A stretch of DNA of 64,000 nt from Archangium primigenium (lineage in GTDB: Bacteria > Myxococcota > Myxococcia > Myxococcales > Myxococcaceae), in the NCBI RefSeq assembly GCF_016904885.1, contig NZ_JADWYI010000001.1, positions 1,426,001-1,490,000 of the forward strand. The letters are read 5' to 3'. The position numbers were made by a program, and so were the translations under genes. Shown in pieces: positions 9,415-18,423 of the stretch. Position 1 is the first letter of the stretch. The number at the start of each line of letters is the position of its first letter. The notes beneath the pieces were generated by a model. It saw only the letters and a list, made by a program, of their open reading frames with translations. It did no database searches and was not told where the DNA came from.

Positions 9415-12270
9415 TCAGTGCACGGTCACGCGGTCGACGACGACGGACGCCTTGGCGTGGAAGTAGACCCGGTACTCCAGCGGGCGCTTGGGGGCCGTCT
9501 GCGAGAAGCTCAGGCTGAAGTCCTGGTACTGGGTGGTGCTGGTGAACTGCTGGGACGTGAGCTCCGCCTGGGCGAGTGAGGAGCCCGTGGTCTCCTCCCG
9601 CACGTCGATGCGCGCGAGCGGCTGGGTGCCCAGGGTGTTGTTGTCGGTCTTCAGCCGGAACGTCACCTTGTGCGTGCCGAGGGGCAGGTTGCCGTCGTAG
9701 GGCCCGTAGAGCATGTGCCCGGCCGGGTCGTAGGACGGCGTCGCCTGCCAGCCCTCCCCGAGCGCGCGGCCGGCATGGTGCCCCACCCCGGCGCCCTCCG
9801 CCTCGTACAGCCCGAGGCGCGTGGTGGTGGTGACCTTGTCGATGTTGACCGTGGCCCGGTCGCGGTAGTGGGCGCGGAACTCGAGCGAGTGGCCGGCGAC
9901 GTTCGGGTAGGTCAGGCTGAAGTCCTGGTAGGCGTTGGCGGCCTTGAACTGGTGGCGGGTGACGTCGAACGCCGTCAGCACCTGGCCCGTGGTGGCATCG
10001 CGGACATCCAGCGTCACGATGGGATCGTTGGTGCCGGTGAGGGCGTCGATCTTGATCTTGAACGTGGTGGTGAGCTGCCCCGCGGGGAACGTGGTGACGT
10101 AGGGGCCATAGAGCATCATCCCCTCGTTGTCCTGGGCCACGTTGGCCGTCCACCCGTTGTCGCTCGCGCGGCCCACGGCGTGGGAGAAGGGCGAGCTCGC
10201 GTAGGTCGTCGGCTCGGCCTCGTACACTTTCACCAGCGCGGCGGGATCCGGGGCCAGGAGGGAGGACTCGCGCAGGAGCTGGAAGTAGGTGTCCGGCCGC
10301 ACGAAGACGATGTTCGGGTTGGCGCTGAAGGCATTCACCACGTTGACGAAGCTCTGGTAGGAATTGCCCTCCCACGGGTTGGCCTGGATGCTGACGAAGC
10401 GGGGCGAGGTGCCATTCCAGCCAGAGATGGCGCGGTTGATCTCCGAGACCATGGAGGCCTCGGTGGGGCAGTAGGTGGCGTTGAGGCCCTGGCTGGGCAT
10501 GAGGTTGTTGTAGACGGTGATGCCGCCGCCGGCGTTCTGCGCGGTGAGACCCAGCAGCGAGGGCGCGAAGGCGGCGAAGCTGTTGCCCACGTGGGTGTCC
10601 GTGGCGCCGTCGATCTTGTTCCACACGGTGAGGACCTTCAGGCCCGCGCGGTTCATGTAGTCATTGGTCAGCGCCACGTAGTTGTCCAGGTGCGTGGCAT
10701 TGCCCCAGTAGTTGGGGTACGTGTAGCCGAGTCCCGTCGGGCCCGAGATGAGGTTGTCATTGGGCGTGGCGGTGGTGTGCAGGTAGTTGAGCACGCCGGG
10801 CATGGCGTCCACCATGGCCGGGGAAATGGTCCAGCCCAGCGGCACCTGGCCCCGGTTGGGCGAGTCCCAGAGCTTCTTGAACAGGTGCTCCACGAACTGG
10901 AGGTTGTCGCCGTCGCTCAGGATGAGGGAGACGTAGATCTTGTCGCGCAGCGGCGGCTTGTTGGGCAGCGGCTTGAGGTTCACCGTGCGGGACATGCCGC
11001 CGAACACCGTCAGGTTCGAGGCGAAGTCACTGGCCACGGTGGAGATGCCGTACTCGGAGACGCGCTGGACCCCGGCGGCCTCCTCCGGCCACCAGCCCAT
11101 GTAGATGCCACTGCCGTACGGCATGGCCGCGAGGAATTTGCGCAAGAGGGCGTCCTCGGCGGCGTTCTTGGGATCCAACCACACCATGGCCAGCGGGGTC
11201 GCCGCGGCGTAGTCCCGGATGAAGCCCTTGAGGCCGGGCGACAGGCCGATGAGGACCTTGTGGGACAGCTGGGGCCAGTAGTTGTCATACAGCGACTGGT
11301 ACACCTGGAGCTTGTTGCTGAACGCGCCGCGCAGGTCCACCAGGATGGGCAGGGAGTAGGGGGCGGCCGTCAGCTTGCCCACCAGCGCGGGCGAGGCGGC
11401 CACGGCGCCGCGCAGGCCCGCGATGGTGGTGGCCAGGTTCACCGTGTCGGGGAGCGCCGGGTCGTAGACGACGAGGCCCTTGAGCTCGCTGCGGTACTTG
11501 CTCACCAGGCTCCACCGGTCGGCCACCTCCGTGTAGCCCAGGCCCAGGGAGTTCAACCAGCCCGTCTTGCCATCCTGCCCGCGCATCGTGACGTCGTAGG
11601 TGAAGATGCGTGGCTGCGTCCGGTTGACCAGGCCCTTGAGGGTGGTGAACAGCACCACCTCGTCATCCCAGACGGAGGCCCGGGTCCCCACGCAGTCGAT
11701 CTTCGTGTAGGCGCGGCCATACCAATACACCCGGAACTCCAGGCCATGGCCGGCCTCCGGGTTGGTGAAGGGCAACTCGAAGCGCTGGTAGGAGCCGGCG
11801 ACCTTGAAGTCGGTCCGGGTGATGTCCCGCTGCGCGAGGAGCGCCCCCGTGGTGTTGTCCCGCACGTCCACGGTCACCACGACGTCGCTGTTGGCCGTGT
11901 TGTTGTCGACGGTGAGATCGAAGAAGGCCGTGTTGCCGCCCACCGGGATGTCGGCCGCGTACGGGCCGGTGATCATGTAGTGGTTGGCCGCGTCGATGCC
12001 CACCTGCGCGAGCCAGCCATTGCCCTCCAGCCGCCCGGTGCCGTGACGGACGTGCGGGCCTTCCGCCTCGTAGCGGTACTCCCTGGACTCGCCGGTGGTC
12101 AGGTCCACCAGGTCCAACGTCGTCGCGGGCGCGGAGAACGAGGGGAGGACCTGTCCATTCGGCCAGGAGATGCCCGCGGCCTGGGCGGACGGGGACGCGG
12201 CGCCCAGCCCCGACGCGGCGAGCGCCAGCAGGGAGGAGAGCGCCAGACGACGGCTTCGGGGGGGATGCAT
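9415..12270 (-). CDS. Secreted GxGYxYP-family putative glycoside hydrolase with three beta-sandwich modules
   Basis: A 951-residue exported protein with an Arg-rich n-region and hydrophobic signal ending in a typical AQA cleavage site. The family motif GLGYTYP is near residue 510, preceded by DGDNLQFVEH, matching the GxGYxYP putative glycoside hydrolase family with its N-terminal domain. Three similar ~130-residue modules, each opening with a YEAEG-type segment and containing a YGPY or TGPY motif, LDVRD..TG and LEFR, lie at the N-terminus (about 60-190) and twice at the C-terminus (about 680-950). They look like carbohydrate-binding beta-sandwiches. The ATG at 12270 is preferred over a GTG at 12279 because GGAG sits 10 nt before it. 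Substrate unknown; probably polysaccharide. Confidence 0.85.
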   Translation of the reverse strand: MHPPRSRRLALSSLLALAASGLGAASPSAQAAGISWPNGQVLPSFSAPATTLDLVDLTTGESREYRYEAEGPHVRHGTGRLEGNGWLAQVGIDAANHYMITGPYAADIPVGGNTAFFDLTVDNNTANSDVVVTVDVRDNTTGALLAQRDITRTDFKVAGSYQRFELPFTNPEAGHGLEFRVYWYGRAYTKIDCVGTRASVWDDEVVLFTTLKGLVNRTQPRIFTYDVTMRGQDGKTGWLNSLGLGYTEVADRWSLVSKYRSELKGLVVYDPALPDTVNLATTIAGLRGAVAASPALVGKLTAAPYSLPILVDLRGAFSNKLQVYQSLYDNYWPQLSHKVLIGLSPGLKGFIRDYAAATPLAMVWLDPKNAAEDALLRKFLAAMPYGSGIYMGWWPEEAAGVQRVSEYGISTVASDFASNLTVFGGMSRTVNLKPLPNKPPLRDKIYVSLILSDGDNLQFVEHLFKKLWDSPNRGQVPLGWTISPAMVDAMPGVLNYLHTTATPNDNLISGPTGLGYTYPNYWGNATHLDNYVALTNDYMNRAGLKVLTVWNKIDGATDTHVGNSFAAFAPSLLGLTAQNAGGGITVYNNLMPSQGLNATYCPTEASMVSEINRAISGWNGTSPRFVSIQANPWEGNSYQSFVNVVNAFSANPNIVFVRPDTYFQLLRESSLLAPDPAALVKVYEAEPTTYASSPFSHAVGRASDNGWTANVAQDNEGMMLYGPYVTTFPAGQLTTTFKIKIDALTGTNDPIVTLDVRDATTGQVLTAFDVTRHQFKAANAYQDFSLTYPNVAGHSLEFRAHYRDRATVNIDKVTTTTRLGLYEAEGAGVGHHAGRALGEGWQATPSYDPAGHMLYGPYDGNLPLGTHKVTFRLKTDNNTLGTQPLARIDVREETTGSSLAQAELTSQQFTSTTQYQDFSLSFSQTAPKRPLEYRVYFHAKASVVVDRVTVH

Positions 12271-12352
12271 GGGGGACACGCTCCGGAGTCGGGGAGGAGG
12301 CCCTGTCAGGCATTGAACGGTCGCGCGCCGGGCCTTCCTCGCGGGGCTGTCA

Positions 12353-12380
12353 TTGCTACGCCTTTGAACGAGAAAATCAA
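12353..12380 (-). promoter_or_regulatory. Possible promoter for the GxGYxYP gene
   Basis: The gap between the alpha-glucosidase stop and the GxGYxYP start contains an unusually A/T-rich tract for this genome. On the minus strand it reads TTGATT (12380-12375), a 16-nt spacer and TAGCAA (12358-12353), a weak sigma-70-like arrangement placing the start of transcription about 75 nt upstream of the ATG at 12270. Only the base composition is clear; the hexamers are poor matches. Confidence 0.3.
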
Positions 12381-12412
12381 GAATAACCAGTTAATGCGGG
12401 GGGCCTGGGCGC

Positions 12413-14089
12413 TCAGCGCGCGCGGAGGACCACGGCCTGGTAGGGCCGCAGCTTCAGCTCGCGCTCGCCCTCGAGCCCGGGGTAGTTGTTGCTGAGCACC
12501 TCCCCGCCGACGAACTCGCGGGGAATCGGGTACGTGCCGGGCTGGCCGTGGAAGTGGCCCACCACGAGCAGCCGCGTGTGCGCGTCGTCCCGGACGTAGG
12601 CGAAGACGGTGGGGTGCTCGGCGTCCAGGAGCGTGAAGGCGCCCTCCCGCACGACGGGCAGCGCCTTGCGCAGGGCGATGACGTCCCGGTAGTGGTGCCA
12701 GACGGAGCCCGGGTCCGCCTCGGCCGCCTCGGCGTTGATGTCCGGGTAGTTGGGGTTGAGGCCAATCCACGGCGTGCCCGTGGTGAAGCCCGCGTTCGTC
12801 CCCGCGCTCCAGTGCATGGGCGTGCGCGCGTTGTCCCGGCCCCGGGCATACACCCCGGCGAGGATGCGCGCCTCGTCCCAGCCGTGCTCCTCGCGCAGCA
12901 CCTTGGAGGCGTTGAGCGTCTCGATGTCCTTGTAGTGGTGCATGCTCTCGAAGGACACGTTCGTCATCCCCAGCTCCTGCCCCTGGTAGATGTAGGGCGT
13001 GCCCTGCATGAACAGGAGCACCGTGCAGAGCATCTTCGCGCTCTCCACGCGGTACTGGCGGTCATCCCCGAAGCGCGACACGGCGCGCGGCTGATCATGG
13101 TTGTCCCAGTACAGGCTGTTCCACCCCCGGCCGTGCAGCCCTGTCTGCCAGCGCGCCAGCACGCGCTTGATGTCCGGCAGGGCCAGCGGGGGGTTGCTCC
13201 ACTTGCCGCGCTCGGCCTGCTCGTCGCCGAGGAACACGTGCTCGAAATGGAACACCATGTTGAGCTCGCCGCGCTCGGCGCCGCAGTACAGCGCGCCCTC
13301 GGTGGGGGACACGCCGGGCGTCTCGCCCACCGTCATCACGTCGTAGTGCGCGAGCACCTCGCGGTGCATCTCCTGGAGGAACTCGTGGATGCGCGGGCCG
13401 TTGAGGAACAGCGGCTGGCCCTCGGTGAGGCTCGTGCCGGGGATGGGCTGGCCCTCGGGGAAGTCCTGGGGCTTGCTGAACATGTTGACCGTGTCCATGC
13501 GCCAGCCATCCACGCCCTTGTCGAGCCAGAAGCGCATCATGTCGTACACCTCGCGCCGCACCTGGGGGTTCTCCCAGTTGAGGTCCGGCTGCCGCCGGCT
13601 GAAGAGGTGCAGGTAGTACTCGCCGCTCGCCGCGTCCTTCTCCCAGACGGAGCCGCTGAAGAAGGACTGCCAGCGGTTGGGCGGCTGGCCATCCGCGCCC
13701 TTCCTCCAGACGTAGTAGTCGCGCTTGGCGGAGTCCGGGCCCTGGCGGGACTCGATGAACCAGGGGTGCTCGTCGCTCGTGTGGTTCACCACCAGGTCGA
13801 GCATGATCTTCAGGCCCCGCGCATGCGCCTCGCGCAAGAGCTCCTCGAAGTCGGCCATGGTGCCGAACTCGGTCATGATGGCGCGGTAGTCGGAGATGTC
13901 GTAGCCGTTGTCGTCGTTGGGCGAGGCGTAGATGGGCGAGAGCCACAGCACGTCCACGCCCAGGCGCTTGAGGTAGTCCAGCCGCCGGATGATGCCGCGC
14001 AAGTCCCCCACGCCATCTCCATCGCTGTCCTGAAAGCTGCGCGGGTAGATTTGATAGACGACGGCGTCCTTCCACCAGGGATGCGTCAT
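12413..14089 (-). CDS. GH13 alpha-glucosidase (maltase type)
   Basis: A 558-residue cytoplasmic glycoside hydrolase of GH13, closest in pattern to the oligo-1,6-glucosidase/alpha-glucosidase subfamily (opening WWKDAVVYQIYPRSF). The catalytic residues are visible: nucleophile Asp199 in GWRMDT, acid/base Glu256 in TVGET, and Asp332 in DNHDQPR. The residue after the nucleophile is Thr200; in this subfamily Thr/Ala favours alpha-1,4 (maltase) and Val favours alpha-1,6 linkages, so maltase-like activity is inferred. The ATG at 14089 has GAGGAG 8-9 nt upstream. It lies in the same orientation as the GxGYxYP gene downstream and the aminotransferase upstream. Confidence 0.93.
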   Translation of the reverse strand: MTHPWWKDAVVYQIYPRSFQDSDGDGVGDLRGIIRRLDYLKRLGVDVLWLSPIYASPNDDNGYDISDYRAIMTEFGTMADFEELLREAHARGLKIMLDLVVNHTSDEHPWFIESRQGPDSAKRDYYVWRKGADGQPPNRWQSFFSGSVWEKDAASGEYYLHLFSRRQPDLNWENPQVRREVYDMMRFWLDKGVDGWRMDTVNMFSKPQDFPEGQPIPGTSLTEGQPLFLNGPRIHEFLQEMHREVLAHYDVMTVGETPGVSPTEGALYCGAERGELNMVFHFEHVFLGDEQAERGKWSNPPLALPDIKRVLARWQTGLHGRGWNSLYWDNHDQPRAVSRFGDDRQYRVESAKMLCTVLLFMQGTPYIYQGQELGMTNVSFESMHHYKDIETLNASKVLREEHGWDEARILAGVYARGRDNARTPMHWSAGTNAGFTTGTPWIGLNPNYPDINAEAAEADPGSVWHHYRDVIALRKALPVVREGAFTLLDAEHPTVFAYVRDDAHTRLLVVGHFHGQPGTYPIPREFVGGEVLSNNYPGLEGERELKLRPYQAVVLRAR

Positions 14090-14187
14090 GTGCGGTCTCC
14101 TCGGGCTCGAAACGACACAGGCGTCGACTGGGCGGAGCCAGTGACGCTTGGACAAGGGGGACGACGGGCCGGCGAAGGCCGACGGGG

Positions 14188-15273
14188 CTAGAGCAGCTGG
14201 GCCAGCCGGCTCACGCCCTCGGTGATCTGCTCGGGCGTGACGGCGCAGAAGGGCAGCCGCACGAAGCGCTCGCTCGGGATTTCACCGCCATCGTGGGGGT
14301 CCGCGAAGAACGGCGCGCCCGGCGTGAGCACCAGGCCCTTCGCCTTGGCGCGGCCCACCAGGTCATGCGTGTGGGCGCTCTCGGGCAGGATGACGCTCAC
14401 GAAGAAGCCGCCGTCGGGGATGAAGGCCTGGGCGCCGGACAGCTTGCTCCGCACCGCGTCCGCCAGGGCCTGCCACCTCGGCTTGTAGAGCGTCTTGAGC
14501 CGGTCGATGTTGGGCTGGAGCCAGCCGCGCTTGAGGTACTCGGCCACGGCCGCCTGGCTGGGCAGCACGGGCGACAGGTAGGTGTCCTCGCCCAGCTTGG
14601 TCAGGCCCTTCACCAGGTCCGCGGGGCCGATCATGAAGCCCACGCGCAGGCCCGGGCTGAGCAGCTTGCTGAAGGAGCTCATGGTGAGGATGCGCGTGGG
14701 ATCGAACGCGCGCAGCAGCGGGTGCTCCTCGCCCGCGTAGCGCAGCTTGCGGTAGGGCACGTCCTCGATGACGTAGAAGCCGTGGCGCGTGGCGAGCTCC
14801 ACCACCCGCTGGCGCTTCTCCTTGGAGAGCGTGGCGCCCGCGGGGTTCTGGAAGTCGGGCACGAGGTACAGGAAGGCCGGCACCTCCTTCTTCAGCGCGG
14901 CCTCCAGCGCGTCCACGCTGATGCCATCGGACTCCAAGGGCAGGCCCACCACCCGGGCCCCCCGCCGGCGGAACGTGGTGATGGCGCGGTCATAGCTCGG
15001 CTGCTCCGTGTAGACGACGGCGCCGGGACGGATGAGGTAGGCGGAGACCAGGTCCTGCAGGTGCAACGAGCCGTTGCCGATGAGCACCTCGGCCTCGGTG
15101 ACGCCGTACTCCCGGGCGATCTCCCGGCGCAGGGGCAGGTAGCCCTGCTGCTGGCCGTACTGGAGCACCACGGCGGTGTCCCCGCTCAACCCGGCCGTGA
15201 AGCACTCGGCGAGCTGCTGGGTGGGAAAAGCCTCCGGAGGCGGCACACCACGGGTGAAGACAATTTCAGTCAT
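14188..15273 (-). CDS. PLP-dependent class I/II aminotransferase
   Basis: A 361-residue fold-type I aminotransferase. The PLP lysine is Lys203 in SSFSKLLSPGLR, with the preceding PDFQNPAGATLS and IEDVPYRKLRY motifs that bind the cofactor. These are shared with LysN/2-aminoadipate aminotransferases and with the C-terminal half of MocR regulators; no N-terminal GntR DNA-binding domain is present, so it is an enzyme. The substrate is not determined. The ATG at 15273 fits the start of the fold; upstream in-frame sequence is Ser/Arg-rich and unlikely to be coding. A 228-nt gap separates it from the divergent MFS gene. Confidence 0.9.
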   Translation of the reverse strand: MTEIVFTRGVPPPEAFPTQQLAECFTAGLSGDTAVVLQYGQQQGYLPLRREIAREYGVTEAEVLIGNGSLHLQDLVSAYLIRPGAVVYTEQPSYDRAITTFRRRGARVVGLPLESDGISVDALEAALKKEVPAFLYLVPDFQNPAGATLSKEKRQRVVELATRHGFYVIEDVPYRKLRYAGEEHPLLRAFDPTRILTMSSFSKLLSPGLRVGFMIGPADLVKGLTKLGEDTYLSPVLPSQAAVAEYLKRGWLQPNIDRLKTLYKPRWQALADAVRSKLSGAQAFIPDGGFFVSVILPESAHTHDLVGRAKAKGLVLTPGAPFFADPHDGGEIPSERFVRLPFCAVTPEQITEGVSRLAQLL

Positions 15274-15501
15274 GGGAGCGGACGTCGATCCTTGCGGATG
15301 CAAGCAGCGCGATGAAGAGGAGAGGCGTGACGGACCCCGCACGCCGACGACAATGACACCGAGTGTACCGGGCACCCCTGGGCCCGTCGAGCATTCGCTT
15401 GACCGCCTCGTGTGGGCTCGGGGCGACGCGTCCGGGGGCCGCTCGCTCGCCCGGTGCGGGCTGGCGGTGGGGGGGTCGTTGCGTTAGAGCCGGAAGCACG
15501 C

Positions 15502-16803
15502 ATGGTTCCATCCGACGCCCCCGCTTCCGCGCCCTCCGTCTTCCGTCACCGCGACTTCCGCCTCTACCAACTGGTGCGCCTGTGCGCCGTGCTCGCCATG
15601 CAGGTGGAGTCGGTGGCCATTGGCTGGCAGGTGTACGAGATGACCGGCAGCGCGCTGGCCCTGGGCTACACGGGGCTCGCGCAGTTCCTGCCCTTCGTGT
15701 CCTTCGCGCTCGTGGGCGGACAGGTGGCGGACCGGGTGGATCGCCGCGCCATCCTCATCGTGTGCCAGGGCGTGATGCTGCTGTGCAGTCTGCTCTTGCT
15801 GGCCTTCTCCCTGGGCCACATCCAGGACGTGCGCTTCGTCTACGGCGTGCTGGTGCTCTTCGGCACCGCGCGGGCCTTCTACTCGCCCGCGAGCTCCGCC
15901 CTGGTGCCGCGCCTGGTGCCCCCCGAGGAGCTCACGCGCGCGGTGGCCATCAACTCCACCACGTGGCAGGTGGCGACGATCGCCGGGCCCGCCCTGGGCG
16001 GCCTGCTCTATGGCTGGGGGGGCGCCACCGGGGCCTATATCGGCTCGGCCGCGCTGTGCGCGCTCACGGTGGTGTGGATGCTGTCCCTGCGGGTGCGCAC
16101 GGGCCCCGTGTCCCGCGAGCCGCTCTCGCTCGACACCCTGCTCGCGGGCTTCCGCTTCGTGCGCCGGCAGCGGCTGCTGCTCGGCAGCATCACCCTGGAC
16201 CTGTTCGCCGTGCTGCTCGGGGGCGCGGTGGCCCTGCTGCCCATCTACGCGCGGGACGTGCTGCACACCGGGCCCTGGGGCATGGGGCTGTTGCGCAGCG
16301 CCCCGGCGGCGGGCGCGGCGGTGGTGGCCGTGCTCCTGGCGTCGCGGCCCCTGGGCGGCCGGGCGGGATGGAAGATGTTCGTCTCGGTGGCCATCTTCGG
16401 CGTGGCGACGCTCGTGTTCGGCTTGAGCCACTCGTTGCCCCTGTCGGTGGTGGCGCTGGCGGTGGCGGGCGCGGCGGACATGGTGAGCGTGGTGGTGCGC
16501 GGCACGCTGGAGATGGTGGCCACGCCGGACGAGATGCGCGGCCGCGTGGGCGCGGTGAACATGATGTGCGTGGGCGCCTCCAACGAGCTGGGCGAGTTCC
16601 GGGCCGGCGCCTTCGCCGAGCACGTGGGCGCGGTGTCGGCGGTGGTGTCCGGCGCGGTGGGGACGATCATCGTGGTGGGCCTGTGGGCCTGGGCCTTCCC
16701 CGAGCTGCGGCGCGTGGACCAGCTGGAGGACGCGGCACGCGAGCCGCTGCCGCCCGAGACCCCCGAGGCCCTCGCCACGCCCCCGGCGCATGGAGCCGGT
16801 TGA
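15502..16803 (+). CDS. MFS transporter (MFS_3/EntS-like)
   Basis: A 433-residue major facilitator with about twelve hydrophobic helices. It opens with FRHRDFRLYQLVRL and contains the loop motif GGQVADRVDRRAILI between helices 2 and 3, the pattern of the EntS/MFS_3 group of exporters and drug-efflux pumps. It has a short acidic C-terminal tail. The start at 15502 is used because the family begins at this conserved block. Its stop codon falls exactly where the duplicated leader of the next gene begins. Cargo unknown. Confidence 0.9.
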   Translation: MVPSDAPASAPSVFRHRDFRLYQLVRLCAVLAMQVESVAIGWQVYEMTGSALALGYTGLAQFLPFVSFALVGGQVADRVDRRAILIVCQGVMLLCSLLLLAFSLGHIQDVRFVYGVLVLFGTARAFYSPASSALVPRLVPPEELTRAVAINSTTWQVATIAGPALGGLLYGWGGATGAYIGSAALCALTVVWMLSLRVRTGPVSREPLSLDTLLAGFRFVRRQRLLLGSITLDLFAVLLGGAVALLPIYARDVLHTGPWGMGLLRSAPAAGAAVVAVLLASRPLGGRAGWKMFVSVAIFGVATLVFGLSHSLPLSVVALAVAGAADMVSVVVRGTLEMVATPDEMRGRVGAVNMMCVGASNELGEFRAGAFAEHVGAVSAVVSGAVGTIIVVGLWAWAFPELRRVDQLEDAAREPLPPETPEALATPPAHGAG

Positions 16804-16829
16804 GGGGCTCAGACGGCAGGTGAGGGGGC

Positions 16830-16855
16830 GGAGTGCTGTCTGGAGACAGCACTCC
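16830..16855. promoter_or_regulatory. Palindrome in leader of protease-like gene, copy 1
   Basis: A 26-nt perfect inverted repeat: 12-bp arms (16830-16841 and 16844-16855) around a 2-nt centre GG, core TGTCTGGAGACA. It lies 95 nt before the start codon and 27 nt after the MFS stop. The same position in the paralogue holds a matching palindrome, with one arm pair changed from G:C to T:A in a compensatory way. It could be a dimeric regulator's operator or an RNA hairpin; no T-run follows, so a simple intrinsic terminator is less likely. Confidence 0.6.
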
Positions 16856-16949
16856 CTGGGGCCCTTCCGAGGGAAGGCCCGCGCGCATTGGGTTGGCTCA
16901 ACGCTTGCTCAAGGTCTCGGCATCCACTCGATGCACTCCCGAGGCTCCC

Positions 16950-18257
16950 ATGCGCTGCGCTTCCTCCACCCCCGTTCGCGTCTCCTCCTCCTGCACCAAG
17001 ACCTCCACCCCGAAGACGGCCTCCTGCTCCAAGCCGTCCGGCACGAAGCCCACCCCGCCCGCCACGGGCCACGGCGGCGGCTCGGTGTTCGAGCCCTCCA
17101 AGCCCGCCCCCACGCCCGTGCCGGCTCCGCCCGCCAGGCCCTCGGTCCCCTCGGCCAGTGAGGCGGTGCGCGCCCAGGCCGTGAGCACCATGGACGCGCT
17201 GCTCAACCCCCAGATCGAGCGCAAGCAGGGCTACAACGGCGCCGTCGTCGTCCAGGACGCCGCGCCCGTGCAGAAGTCCGACAACGCCAACCCCAAGTCC
17301 TCGCGCTACAAGGCCGCCCAGGCCCAGGTGCAGCAGCACCAGGCCCTCGAGCAGCAGCAGCTCGCCCAGCTCTCGCCCCAGGAGCGCTCGCGCTACGAGA
17401 CCGTGAAGCAGGAACTGGTGGCCGCCAACAACCCCGTGGCCACGCTCGCGCTCCAGAAGCTGCTCGTCAGCGGCCGCTTGGAGAAGGGCTCGGACTTCCT
17501 CGACCAGGGCTCCGTCCTCCAGCACCTCTCGGACATCGCCCAGGGCCACGACATCGACGCGCGGGTGGACCGCCGGACGCTGCTCACCGACCTGGTGCAG
17601 GAGCTGGCCACTCCGAGCGCCATCAACCAGGGCAGCCGCGGCACCTGCGCTCCCACCGCCCTCACCATCGGCGTGAACATCGAGCGCCCCGCCGAGTACG
17701 CGCGCCTCATCAAGGCCGCCGCCAGCACCTCGGGGGACGTCACGCTCGCCAACGGCACCGTCCTGCCGCGCGAGAAGGACACCGCCTTCGAGGACGACCG
17801 CTCGGGCCGCGCCCTCACCCAGCGGCTGCTCGCCCCCATCTTCATGGAGGCCTCCAACGGCAGCCGCGACTACCAGGACTCGGCTTCCAAGGACAAACGC
17901 AACGCGGGCGCCAGCGCCAGCGGTGTCGATGCCCTCTACGACGCCGTCTACAACCACGACATGGGCTACGACTCCAACAACAAGGACCGCGCGAAGCTCA
18001 TGGCGCGCATCCGCTCGGAGCTGGCCGAAGGACAGAGTGTGCTGACCGGCATCACCTACCGCGACGGCGGCCACAAGCTGCTCGTCACGGGTCTGGAGAA
18101 GCGCCAGGGTCAGGAGTACGTGAAGTACATCAACCCCTGGGGCCAGGAAGAGCGCATGGCCGTCGCCGAGTTCCAGTCGCGGGTGAACAACGTCAACTAC
18201 GACACCCGTCCGGCCAAGGCGCTCCTCCAAGAGCGCCGCGTCTTCCTCGCCGCCTGA
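16950..18257 (+). CDS. Papain/calpain-like cysteine-protease-fold protein, paralogue 1
   Basis: A 435-residue protein without a signal peptide. Residues 1-75 are Ser/Thr/Pro-rich and probably disordered, with a conserved HGGGSVFEPSKP patch. Residues ~80-220 are helical and Gln/Ala-rich. The C-terminal half has INQGSRGTCAPTA (Cys233), GGHKLLVTGLE (His375) and YVKYINPWG (Asn395). Order and spacing fit the Cys-His-Asn triad of papain-fold peptidases; 'NPWG' after a 'GH..LVTG' block is especially calpain-like. The activity is inferred. The ATG at 16950 follows GAGG by 6 nt, a site conserved in the paralogue, and the upstream frame does not show codon-biased conservation. It converges on the kinase gene. 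Confidence 0.75.
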   Translation: MRCASSTPVRVSSSCTKTSTPKTASCSKPSGTKPTPPATGHGGGSVFEPSKPAPTPVPAPPARPSVPSASEAVRAQAVSTMDALLNPQIERKQGYNGAVVVQDAAPVQKSDNANPKSSRYKAAQAQVQQHQALEQQQLAQLSPQERSRYETVKQELVAANNPVATLALQKLLVSGRLEKGSDFLDQGSVLQHLSDIAQGHDIDARVDRRTLLTDLVQELATPSAINQGSRGTCAPTALTIGVNIERPAEYARLIKAAASTSGDVTLANGTVLPREKDTAFEDDRSGRALTQRLLAPIFMEASNGSRDYQDSASKDKRNAGASASGVDALYDAVYNHDMGYDSNNKDRAKLMARIRSELAEGQSVLTGITYRDGGHKLLVTGLEKRQGQEYVKYINPWGQEERMAVAEFQSRVNNVNYDTRPAKALLQERRVFLAA

Positions 18258-18423
18258 GCCCTCGGGGAACCCCCTCCGATTGAAGACTCCAGCCCCGCCC
18301 GGGACACGCTCCGTGTCACCGGGCTTCGGGCGTTCGGCGGCCAGGGTCCCTCCGGTCCGGGGCCAATCGTTGGCACCGTGTCCGTTTTCACCAACATCCC
18401 TCCTTTTCGGACATGGTCCGTCA

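Larger units (their letters stand above)
16801..18257 (+). repeat. Duplicated cassette, copy 1 (leader plus cysteine-protease-like gene)
   Basis: This segment and 19886-21324 are paralogous copies. The leaders align without a gap from 16801/19886 to the start codons at 16950/20035 (constant offset 3085). The genes then align with a few indels in the disordered N-terminus, and similarity ends at the stop codons. The left edge coincides with the MFS stop codon. Confidence 0.85.

Noticed and set aside
15274-15501. Promoter or regulatory RNA in the 228-nt divergent gap
   Set aside because: No convincing hexamers, palindromes or conserved structure were seen.
16833-16949. N-terminal extension of the protease-like protein through the leader
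   Set aside because: The extension would start inside the palindrome, and differences from the paralogue are not biased to third positions, unlike in the gene body.
18303-18317. Small inverted repeat GACACG-CTC-CGTGTC between the convergent protease-like and kinase genes
   Set aside because: Six-base arms are expected by chance here, and there is no T-run or conservation in the second cassette.
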